A stretch of 64,000 bases of DNA from positions 8,551,008-8,615,007 of the forward strand of contig CM119268.1 of assembly GCA_051294375.1 (NCBI GenBank). The letters are read 5' to 3'. Source of the DNA: Paraspadella gotoi (Eukaryota; Chaetognatha). This document shows, in pieces, positions 32,925-43,600 of this stretch. Position numbers and translations under genes: made by a program. Numbering within the stretch: the stretch's first letter is position 1; the number at the start of each line of letters is the position of its first letter. The notes under the pieces were generated by a model, which was given only the letters and a program-made list of their open reading frames with translations, searched no databases and was not told where the DNA came from.

Positions 32925-35890
32925 CTCCCTGCCTCCCTCCCTCTATATTCTCTCTTTCTCTCGCCTGCTGCGATGGCGCAGCGGCTGAATGATCCAGTGT
33001 GGCTTCCCGCATCGACCTCGAATGTCCGGGCAGACGATAGAGTCGTCGAAAGCGAAGACTGAGGATGAGTAAGTGACGGCCATGATGGCGGAACACGGCT
33101 CTGCGTACCTGATCGATGGATACGAACTTGAATTGAAATAATACGACGAAAAATTACTTATAAATATTATGTAAATACATGTAAATAAATTATACGTAAG
33201 TATTTACTTTTTAATTCTTTAACAATCACTGTACACTTTATCCGTCCTTCACTTTGGCATTTGACATTTTCTATTTTGTATCTCTCTCTCTTTCTCTCTC
33301 TTTCTTCGTACCTCTTTCGCTCTCTCTCTCTTACAACAAACAACTAATTAGAAAGTTGGGTCAACGAATTCTGAACACCAGAGCAACAGTTCTTATCAAC
33401 AAGTCCTTCACTCCGTCCTCCAAACCAACCATGGTATCCGACCGCGCTTTGTGGCGGCAGAGATGGCGACGGTGAAGGGCGAATTGACGTAACCGTCGCA
33501 GGCGCACGTGTCAGACCGTTGCCCGCCGTTACCCGACGCCCAGACGAAGACGGAGCCACGCCCACCGCGTCCGTGATTGACGCCGTGAAGGAGGGCGCTG
33601 GAAAGGAACGCGGAAAAATGGTCGGTCAGTCGGGCGAAAAGCTGGTTGTCGTTTTATATTTTTTTGTTTTTATTTGTTTTGTAAAATTTAATAATCAAAA
33701 TCATTTTAATTAGTAGTTCACACTGTACTCACTACAGTAAGTAACAGTAAACGACACATAATCATCATCATCATCATCGTCATCATCATCATCATCATAA
33801 TCATCAATCCCTCAATTCTCGCGACTTCGTCAATCGTCACCCTTCCGCCAAAGGTCCCGGTCCTTCGACGTCGTCGCCGTAATCTCCGGGTCCCCAAGCG
33901 AGAGAGTAAATGTCCACGTAATCTCGTTTGAAAGAGAGAGAGGCCGCCTCGAGGGCGTCCGTTACGTTTGCGTCCAGCATTCTGGGGAAAGAAATGGGCT
34001 TAAAAAGATACAATAAGTTGTTGTAATTGTGAATCGATTAATGATTATGAATAAACTGAAGAAGTTCCCCAACTAAGAATCAACCCTCTTGCTACGTGGC
34101 AACCGGACACGAGCTTTGGTCTCGAGACCTTTGGACTGAACTGGCGAATGTTGTACATATAGCATACGGTAAATTTTTTCTTCTCTGTCTGCTTTTTTAA
34201 AACTTTGAATATGCACGACGTCAAAAATTCCCTTTCTTAAATCCCGAAACATTTAAAAAAAAGAAAAGAAAATGGTACTTTCATAATTTATACACATACT
34301 ACAATACAATACTACAAAATGCACGGAACTTTGTTTTCCCCCGAATTTCGTTCCTTCTCGACCCGCTCCCCCTCCCCTTCTCTCCCCCCTCCATTTCTAC
34401 GCCTGATAATCTCCATCGACGATTCCCACCTGATCCCGGCCGTGAGCGACGCCCACGCCGCAGAAGCTGTTGTTCTGCGCTGCTGCGACGATTCCGGCGC
34501 TGCGGGTGCCGTGTCTGCCGGACGAAGAAAATATTCGATAAGATGAATTATGAGAAATTACAAATAAATACAAATATTAATAGTATTAATAGCTAATTAA
34601 TAAAAAAAATGATAACAATAAAATGATAACGAAAGTTTTGATTAACGAGGTTTAATCGATTTAATCTTACATATTTAGTACTGTCATCGCGCGCGTACGA
34701 TCTCTCTTTACATTACATTTCCAGTCACTTCAAAAATATTTGACGACTGACCGACCGACAGACCGGTTGTCGTCCATGAGGTTGTATCTTGGATACGGAT
34801 CGTCGTCGTTATCGATGAAATCCCAAGATGCGTCGGCGTCAAAGTTGTGGATCAGCTCGGGGTGGTCGGATTCGAGCCCGTCGTCGACGACTGCCACCAC
34901 CACGTTGGCGCCGGTGTAGCCTGTCATAGTGGAGAGTGAATGGAAAATGTTCCCCTTTGTTTTCTCGATTCATGACGTAGAACAGCGTGGTCAACCCACA
35001 CCTCTTCTCCACACCCTCTCCACATTCATGGTGACATTTTCGATGTCGTCGTTGAGATACCACATGCGCCTCCACTTGGGGTCGTTGTACGTCGCGCCAT
35101 CTCCCGCTCCGCGTTTGTGCCTGTTTGGAGAGACAAGAAAACTACGGTAAGTTTCTCGAAAGAATATTAAATAATTTTAAGAAAAGAAAGAAAATAAAAC
35201 GTGTATGTATGATCAATTCGAATAAAATGAATCAAGTCAATCAATCAGGTCAATCAACTCAATCAAATCAAATTTAAATCAATTCAAATCAAATCAGTCA
35301 TTTGAAAAATAGTCAAACTCTCTGAACAGAACCTGACGTGGGGAATCTGCGGTAAGACTTTTTCGACGACGCATTTAGGAGACGACGACGACGACGACGA
35401 CGACGACGATTCCAACTCCTTCACTTCCTCCATCGAAATTGGTCGGAACGTTAGGCCTCCGCTCGGTTCATCGATGTTCTTTTGTTGTCGCATTTTTCGA
35501 AATCTAAAGAATCCTTCGCCAAGGGCGACCCTGGCGGCGAGGCCGTGAAACTGGGAAAATTCATCTACGCAGCTGGCTTCGCAAGAAGGCTAAATCGTAG
35601 GGATTCGAGGGGAAGCGTTTGATGGAATGGATAACTGTCTAATTGAACGTTATACTACTAAATATTAGTGTTAGGCAAAGTCGAAAACGGTTTGTGTCAA
35701 ACTCAAAGGAAGGAAGGAACATAAAAATCCCGCACAAAATAAGTTCATTGTTTCATAGGCCTACATATTAAGCAGAAAGACACCATACCTTAAATTTGAT
35801 GACCACTTCCGGAAATGTGATTTCCGACATCGCTAACCCAATCCCAAAAATTGAAAGCGACCAAAATCGAAAAAAATTCATTCGATCCAT
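30748..35890 (-). CDS. Kexin/furin-type proprotein convertase, about 13 exons, frame disturbed
   Basis: Secretory-pathway Ca2+-dependent serine protease. Exons: 35789-35890 (signal peptide), 35333-35589 (prodomain), 35002-35120, 34764-34920, 34430-34514, 33841-33981, about 33412-33597, 32965-33058, 32570-32717, 32092-32252, 31551-31679, 31309-31394, 30748-31239. Motifs: prodomain cleavage site RHKR across exons 2/3, [13 protein letters not shown], catalytic Asp in [14 protein letters not shown], catalytic His in RHGTRSAGI, oxyanion Asn in FVWASGNGG, the HTG region of the catalytic Ser (exon 8), [26 protein letters not shown], and a P domain ending [12 protein letters not shown]. After it comes a ~145-residue extension with Thr/Ser-rich and helical parts and no TM. 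Exon 5 lacks residues after GVGVAH and breaks phase, and exon 7 runs into a stop; the copy at 40.4-43.8 kb differs at both, pointing to sequence error rather than decay. Confidence 0.88.
32757..32930 (+). repeat. (TTTC)n then (TC)n microsatellite
   Basis: About 170 bases in the convertase intron between exons 8 and 9; the equivalent tract in the second copy is at about 40570-40790 with many interruptions. Confidence 0.95.
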
Positions 35891-36801
35891 TTTGAGAAGT
35901 GAATCATATTACGGTAAAAGTTTAAAATAACTTTTAGTGTAGTTTATTTAACATTTATTGAATTAACTCGTAGGGAATCATATGAACTTTTCTTGAGTAC
36001 ACGTAGCATTTACGAGAGGAAAAGGGCGGAAAATTTTGAGAAAGGGAGTTGGAAAAAAAAAGTGTGATCTTTTTAAGATTTTACTTCAAGAAATGACCTA
36101 TTTAGGATCTCTAGAGAATAAATATTTATACAAAGTCCGTCACTTCATCCGACATCTTTAGCTGAAATCGCAAAGAATATGCTTTTTTTTTCTTTTTATA
36201 CTATTTTACTATTCTTTACTATACTATTACACAGAAAAGCAGTGAAATTCATTTAATTCCATTAAACTAAGGTTACCTCTTTTTTATCTAAGTATTCATA
36301 TAACGACAAGGCTACAATAGAGATCTTTATTTTTTCATTATTTAGGGTGAAAGTTAAACGGTTACTGAAAATCAAAGCTTCGACTCCCTGTGACATTATT
36401 ATGTTTAACCAACATAGAAAGAATTTTATTTCGATGATCTACTGTTCGAAAAATTTAGTTCTCAAAAGAATAGTCGCATTCTTTTATGATTGAAATATTT
36501 TAATCAATAACTTTAATCTTGTTTTGTCTTTAGTGGTAGTTTTCATGCAATCTTTAACTTGGTATTGTCTTTAGTCTTAGCTTTTTTTGATGCTCATGTA
36601 TGTACTGAATCAAGCTTGTTGAATTCGAAATAAAACGCATATATAACGATACAAAATACAATTACAGATAACTGAAATAAATCCTGTCCGTTTCATTTTT
36701 CCATGTTAACATTTATCCGTTTCCAATGCACGTTTCTTCCCCCCCCATAATTCTTGCTCAAATTCACACTCTCGCACTGACTACTTTCTCTTTGTGATCC
36801 A
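35891..36801. other. AT-rich intergenic spacer upstream of the convertase
   Basis: Nearly 1 kb with no exon-like signal; it should contain the convertase promoter. The same DNA recurs at 43781-44703. Confidence 0.6.
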
Positions 36802-38341
36802 GGTTCCGCGTACAAACGTTGCATTAAGGAAAAAAAGACTCTTTCCACTATTGTTCAGTTGTTACTTACAATGTTGTTAACTTTGTACCACAACACAATT
36901 AGGCGAACGAAGGATTGGTTTAAAACATCTCCACCCATTTTTAATGATTAAAAATAGTACCATTTTGGCAACTTTTAGCCAAAAAAATATGTTCATTTTT
37001 GTCCATTTTTTACTTACGATTCTGATTTGAATGCCAAGGAAAGTTGAGAAAAATTTTTTACTTTGGAAATCCGTTCTTTCTATCTTCTTTACCTCTGGGT
37101 AAATTTATTTAGCTTATTATTTATAGTTGCCTATGAATTAATTTTAAAAGTAACAAGTCAAAAAGTTGGAGTATTCGATCTTTATCATAATTTGTTAAAC
37201 AAAAATAAAATCAATTAGAATTAATAGAAACGATAGCCTATTGAATAAGCTTTTAACACCTATTAAAATTATCAAAAAAAACTTTTCTGGTTTAGCCACA
37301 AATAATTTTTTAAGAAGACTCTTTTAATTGTGACTTTTGTGACTTGCATTTATTTTGTATAAAGATAATATTTTCAACTCATTATTAGTTTTAAAAGATG
37401 AGGACATACTGACTTAGATTAATCAAAAAAAACCGCTTCCTTTTAATCCACTGGAAAGCATCAGGACTTGTTTTTTCTCAAAATTCGACAGCATTTTGCG
37501 GAAAATTTTTCCGCAAAATCTGTCGATTTACTAAATTTGCTAGGCAACAAAAATTGAAAGAAAATCACGCGCTTACCGTTATTTTCTTTCTTATAATGAA
37601 TTTTAATATTTCTTTGATTTGCTCAATGTAAAACGTTGTGAGAGGGAAGACGAAATGGAAAACAAGAAAAAGAGAAGAGGAGAAAATGAAAGACAGGGCG
37701 AAAAGCAAAAAAAAGAAGGCAAATGGGAGAAAAAATAGTGAGACAAATAAAAGGTAGGAAATGAGGGGAAAATTGGAAAGAAAAAGAGGGAAAAGAAAGG
37801 AAAGAGAGAAGGAGAGAAAAAATGTGAGGAAAGTGCATGAGTGGCAGAAAAAAGGTAGGGGCCAAAAAAATGGTAAGTGACAGAGTAGAAGTAAGGAGGA
37901 AGAGGAAGAAGAAAATATAAAGAAAGAGAAGAAAAGAAGTGAAGAAAAAGAATCCGGGAAAGCGTATTAAGAAAAAAAAATTTGATCAGATAATGTTGCG
38001 TCTAACCTAAAAACTTTTATGTAATAAAAGACGTTAAGATTCTTATGAGGAATTCGATTCTTAAAAATGATCTATACATAAAAATTCGAACATACTTATA
38101 TCTAAAAATACCGCAGTTAATGGGATTAGATAAACAATCATTGAAGAAATCATGTCTTACCGTATTTTTAACTCATAGAAATTTACCCTGGGAAGTTCTA
38201 AGTGATAAGAAGGAGATAACTTGAGACTACCTTTTTTTAAACAGAAGTAAGGGCTTCATACTAACTCAATGAGATCAAGAAAGATGGATATTATGCAGTT
38301 CAGATTTCGTTGTCTAAAAGACATCGATCGTACGTGGAGCC
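36802..38341. mobile_element. Non-autonomous TIR DNA transposon, 1540 bp, 4-bp TSD
   Basis: The left end GGTTCCGCGTACAAACG and the reverse complement of the right end GGCTCCACGTACGATCG match at 13 of 17 positions. The element is flanked by TCCA at 36798-36801 and 38342-38345. The homologous copy of this locus at 44700-44703 has a single TCCA and no insert, so start, end and target duplication are fixed by an empty site. No protein domain is visible; only a low-complexity ORF occurs on -. Superfamily not assigned (4-bp duplications occur, for example, in Chapaev). Confidence 0.88.
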
Positions 38342-38345
38342 TCCA

Positions 38346-39112
38346 ACATTCGTTGTGTCGATGCAGAATCTGCGCTGGAGAATCGTATTCCGCGACTTCG
38401 TACCATCTGACAAACGAGTAAAACGTCGGTTAACCGTTAAAAATCGACTTTTTTAACCGTTAACGGTTAAAATAGATTAATTTAGTACTTAAGTAATTTG
38501 ATAATATAAATGCATAAAAGAAGGAAAAACAATTTAAACCTCGTGTTCAAATCTGATTTCAGAGAGAGAAATAGAGGCGAAACGCCTGTTCGAAAAGCAG
38601 ACTGTTGCAAACTTTTTAGTATTTTTCCATTTTTTTTCAGATTTACAACGATCGATCATAGAACAAAGACAAACGGTATAACCCCCCAAAATAAAAATAA
38701 ATTTCGTCCCAACACAATGGGTTGACTACTACTAGTACTACGGACAACAATTTCAGTACCCAAATTCAATAACAGAAGAAACAAAAAATCTTAATTTTTA
38801 AAAAAATTTAATCATACCCAGTGGACGCAACCTGTCATAAACTCACGAATAAACTCACGAATCGCTCTCTTTAGTTCTATACACTCGTTCCACGAATGAT
38901 CGATCGAATGGGTGACATTTTTTAAACAGGAGCAGCTCGTGATCGTCGGAGAATCATGTACAAAAATGGTTGTTAAAATAATTAACAATTTTCCTATCTT
39001 CAAACTAATCAGTGCCCTTTTGTTTTTCGTTTGTGCGATACCTTTTTATTTTAAACTTAATGAATTAATAAATCAAAAATAAATCTTTTAATTAATCAAT
39101 AAATACATGCAT
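38346..39112. other. AT-rich spacer ending in an assembly gap
   Basis: No gene seen. Contains a perfect palindrome TTAACCGTTAACGGTTAA near 38452-38472, also present in the second copy near 44812-44832. Confidence 0.6.
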
Positions 39113-39373
39113 NNNNNNNNNNNNNNNNNNNNNNNNNNNNNNNNNNNNNNNNNNNNNNNNNNNNNNNNNNNNNNNNNNNNNNNNNNNNNNNNNNNNNNNN
39201 NNNNNNNNNNNNNNNNNNNNNNNNNNNNNNNNNNNNNNNNNNNNNNNNNNNNNNNNNNNNNNNNNNNNNNNNNNNNNNNNNNNNNNNNNNNNNNNNNNNN
39301 NNNNNNNNNNNNNNNNNNNNNNNNNNNNNNNNNNNNNNNNNNNNNNNNNNNNNNNNNNNNNNNNNNNNNNNNN
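39113..39373. other. Assembly gap (261 N)
   Basis: Run of N between the transposon-containing spacer and the duplicated lectin exon. Confidence 0.99.
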
Positions 39374-39542
39374 TAACAAATTACATCTGAAAATTACTAC
39401 TACGACAACCGTCATAATTTATCTTGTTCATTGAATGAGTGAACGATTTTTTTTTTCATTTTTAGAATAAATTTCAAATGTAAAAACGTGAAAAATATCC
39501 CGAGCAGGTTGATCACGCATTAGTTTTATTTAAATTACGTAA

Positions 39543-39830
39543 CTAATTTAAAATTTCGCAAATAGTCATGAAGAAGGAGCTCCTGGGATCGTCGTCCTCG
39601 AACGACCCTTTCTTGTTAATAACCGCGACTTTTTCGCCGGCCATCCAGACTCCGTCTTTCGTATGGCCGTCCGGCTGACCAAGTTCCCACGATATTTCCT
39701 CGGTTTCGGGAGACCCGCGCCAGTGCCAACAGCATGGGTAGTCATCCCACTGAACGGCGCCCGTCCAGAATTTGGGGTCGTCCTCGTAGCCGACGCGAGA
39801 GAGATAGTCGCCGGCTTCTTTGAGGAGACT
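39543..39830 (-). CDS. Last exon of a C-type lectin gene (haplotype copy A)
   Basis: A 95-codon terminal exon, intact frame from acceptor (CAG at 39831-39833) to TAG. It reads SLLKEAGDYLSRVGYEDD, FWTGAVQWDDYPCCWHW, WELGQPDG, and ends ...FFMTICEILN, the second half of a C-type lectin domain including its terminal Cys. It duplicates 45601-45921, which carries small deletions relative to it. The sequence just beyond the stop differs between the copies. Not a separate gene: it is the 3' end of the XK-related/lectin gene on the other haplotype. Confidence 0.75.
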   Translation of the reverse strand, partial: SLLKEAGDYLSRVGYEDDPKFWTGAVQWDDYPCCWHWRGSPETEEISWELGQPDGHTKDGVWMAGEKVAVINKKGSFEDDDPRSSFFMTICEILN

Positions 39831-39916
39831 CTGACGAATAATGATTTTAAAAGTTACAAAATTTTTTTATAAATCTCTTTGGCCGGCTGTCCGTAAAAAA
39901 ACATAATCTAATACTT

Positions 39917-40178
39917 AAGGGAGTGGTCTTTTCATACAATTGAAACATTCTTTGAAATATTTTCCACTTCATTGATAGGGAAGCCAGGTACTCTGGGAGT
40001 GAATAAACGGTACTGTGAGAGAGTCTTGATTGAAAGCTTGCAGGGACCTGCTATGTAATTATCTTGTAAGAGTGATGGAGGCCTTAAACCACCAAAGCCT
40101 GTCCAAAGTCAGGGGCAAGATAGCTTATTTATTAAATGAATGGATAATTTTTATATTGGTTGTACCAATTTCATAAGT
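39917..40178 (+). mobile_element. Dispersed repeat, family 3, copy 2 (haplotype-specific)
   Basis: A full-length match to 16162-16415. The corresponding place in the second copy (near 46015-46045) lacks it, so it is an insertion or replacement present on only one of the two haplotype copies. Confidence 0.85.
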
Positions 40179-40217
40179 TTTTCAGTTCTTCTTGAGATGT
40201 AAAAAAAAATTGTAGAA

Positions 40218-40227
40218 NNNNNNNNNN
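40218..40227. other. Assembly gap (10 N)
   Basis: Followed at once by sequence that repeats 45922-46108, which marks a scaffold join. Confidence 0.99.
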
Positions 40228-40410
40228 ACTCTGACGAATAATGTCTTATTATTAATTAATTATTAATTATTAATGATTTTAAAAGTTACAAATTTTTTTA
40301 TAAATCTCTTTGGCCGGCTGTCCGTATAAAAAAGTGGTAAGTCGCCTCAGTTTTTCAGTTCTTCTTGAGATGTAAAAAAAATTGTAGAAGGCAGCATGCA
40401 GACATACTCC

Positions 40411-40628
40411 TCAAAAGAGCAGGAGATGGCACTCAGAATCATCGAAAGGGTCCTCCACAATGGAAGGATCTTGGAGGTGCGCCAGGTCAAGGAAAGAATT
40501 GGCCTCTAAACACCAACGCGGAAAATGCCTGGTGATTGGTAAATATCGCTGTTTTGTGGTGAGTGGAGTCTTTATCTTTCTTTCTTCTCTTTCTTCTTTC
40601 TTTCTTTTGCTTATCTTTCTTATCTTTT

Positions 40629-40661
<33 letters not shown>

Positions 40662-43600
40662 GTCTTTTCTTTCTTTTCCTCTCTCTCGTCTCTATCCTCT
40701 CTTAGTCTCTGGCCGGTTGTGACTTCTTCTCTTCTCTGCTTCTCTCTCACTCACTCTCTCTCTCCTCTCTCTCTCTCTCTCTGTGTGTCTCCTGCGCGCC
40801 TCCCTCCCTTCGTATTTCTCTCTATTCTCATGCCTGCTGCGATGGACGCAGCGAAGGCATGAATGACCAGTGTTGGCTTCCCTGCTATCGACCTCGAATG
40901 TCCGGGCAGACGATAGTAGTCGTGCAGAAAGCGAAAGACTGAGGGATGAAGTAAGTGACGGCCATGATGGGAACACGGCTCTGCGTACCTGATGCGATGG
41001 ATACGCGACTTGAAGTTGAAATAATACGACGAAAATTACAATAGTATATAAATAGTAAATAAATTATGCGTTAAGTATTTACTTTTTTAATTCTTTTAAC
41101 ATCACTGGTACACTTTATCCGTCGCTTCACTTTTGGCATTTGACATTTCTATTTAGTATCTCTCCTCTCTTCTCTCTCTTTCTTCGTATACCTCTTATCG
41201 GCTCTCTCTCTCTTAGCAACAAACCACTAATTAGAAGTTGGGTCAACGAATTCTGAAGCACAGACGCAACAGTTCTTATCAACAAGTCCTTCACTCCGAT
41301 CCTCCAAAGACGCAACCAATGGTATCGACCGGGCGCTTGTGGCGGCAGAGATGGCGACGGTAGGGCGAATTGGACGTCAACCGTCGCAGGCGCACGTGGT
41401 CAGACCGTTGCCCGCCGTTACCCCGACGCCCAGACGAAGACGGAGCCACGCCCAGACCGCGTCCGTGATTGACGCGCGTGAAGGAGGCGCTGGAATAGGA
41501 ACGCGGAAAAATGGTCGGTCAGTCGGGCGAAAGCTGGTTGTCGTTTTATATTTTTTTGTTTTTATATTTGTTAAAATTAATAATCAAAATCATTTTAAAT
41601 TCAGTAGTTCACACTGTACTCACTACAGTAAGTAACAGTAAACGACACATAATCATCATCAATCATATCGTCATCATCATCATCATCATCATCTATCAAT
41701 CCTCAATTCTCCGCGACTTCGTCAATCGTCACCCTTCCGCCAAAGGTCACGCGGTCCTTCGACGTCGTCGCCGTAATTCTCCGGGTCCCCCAAGCGAGAA
41801 GTAAATGTCACGTAATCTCGTTTGAAAGAGAGAGAGGCCGCCTCGAGGGCGTCCGTTACGTTTGCGTCCAGCATTCTTGGGGAAGAAATGGGCTTAAAAA
41901 GATACAATAAGTTTGTAATTGTGAATCGATAATGATTATGAATAAACTGAAGAAGTTCCCAACTAAGAATCAACCCTCCTGCTACGTGGCAACCGGACAC
42001 GAGCTTTGGGTCCTCGAACCTTTGGACTGAACTGGCGAATGTGTAATATCGATGCATGTACATATACAATGTATATAGATACTAATTTCTTTTCTCTGTC
42101 CTGCTTTTTGATAAACTTGAATAATGCACAACGTCAAAAATTCCCTTTCTTAAATCCGAAACATTTAAAAAAAAAAAATATCGAAAATGGTACTTTCATA
42201 ATTTAATACAACAACTACAATATATTACAAAATGCACGGAACTTGTTTTCCCTCCCCCGAATTTCGTTCCTTCTCAGACCCGCCTCGCCCCTCCCTCTCT
42301 CCCCCTCCATTTCTAACGCCTAGATTAATCCTCCATCGACGATTCCCACCTGATCCGCCCGATGCCGACGCGCGTGAGCGACGCCCACAGCGCAGAAGCT
42401 GTTGTTCTGCGCTGCTGCGGACGAATTCCGGCGCTGCGGGTGCCGTGTCTGCCGACGAAGAAAATATTCGATAAGATGAATTATGAAGAAATTACAAAAA
42501 ATACAAATATTAATAGTATTATAGCTAATTAATAAAATAAATGATAACAATAAAATGATAAGAAAGTTTTGATTAACGAGGTTTAAATCGATTTAATCTT
42601 ACATATTTAGTACTGTCATCGCGCGCGTACGATCTCTCTTTACATTACATTTCCAGTCACTTCAAAAATATTTGACGACTGCCGACCGACAGACCGGTTG
42701 TCGTCCATGAGGTTGTATCTTGGATACGGATCTGTCGTCGTTATCGATGAAATCCCAAGATGCGTCGGCGTCAAAGTTGTGGATCAGCTCGGGGTGGTCG
42801 GATTCGAGCCCGTCGTCGACGACTGCCACCACCACGTTGGCGCCGGTGTAGCCTGTCATAGGTGGGAGAGTGAATGGAAAATGTTCCCTTTGTTTTCTCG
42901 ATTCATGACGTAGAACAGCGTGGTCAACCCACCCTCTTCTCCACACCCTCTCCACATTCATGGTGACATTTTCGATGTCGTCGTTGAGAAACCACATGCG
43001 CCTCCACTGGGGTCGTTGTACGTCGCGCCATCTCCCGCTCCGCGTTTGTGCCTGTTTGGAGAGACAAGAAAACTACGGTAAGTTTCTCGAAAGAATATTA
43101 ATAATTTTAAGAAAAGAAAGAAAATAAAACGTGTATGTATGATCAATTCGAATAAAATGAATCAAGTCAATCAATAGGTCAATCCTCAATCAAATAAATT
43201 TAAATCAAATCAATAATCAGATCATTGAAAATAGTCAAAATCTCTGAACAGAACCTGAGTGGGGAATCTGCGGTAAGACTTTTTCGACGCGCATTTAGGA
43301 GACGACGACGACGACGACAATTCAATCCTTCACTTCTCCATCGAAATTGGTCGGAACGTTAGGCCTCACGCTCGGTTCTCTGATTTCTTTTGTTGTCGCA
43401 TTTTTTTCGAAATCTAAAGAATCCTTCGCCAAGGGCGACCCTGGCGGCGAGGCCGTGAAACTGGGGAAAATTCATCTACGGCAGCTGGCTTCGCAAGAAG
43501 GCTAAATCGTAGGGATCGAGGGGAAGCGTTTGATGGAATGGATAACTGTCTAATTGAACGTTATACTACTAAATATTAGTGTTAGGCAAGTCGAAAACGG

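Noticed and set aside
32566-33096. 176-codon ORF on - with Glu/Arg repeats
   Set aside because: A real convertase exon at each end joined by read-through of the TC/TTTC microsatellite intron.
33741-33800. Direct repeats of ATC near the convertase as a possible array
   Set aside because: A plain (ATC)n microsatellite without spacers; no CRISPR-like structure anywhere in this eukaryotic window.
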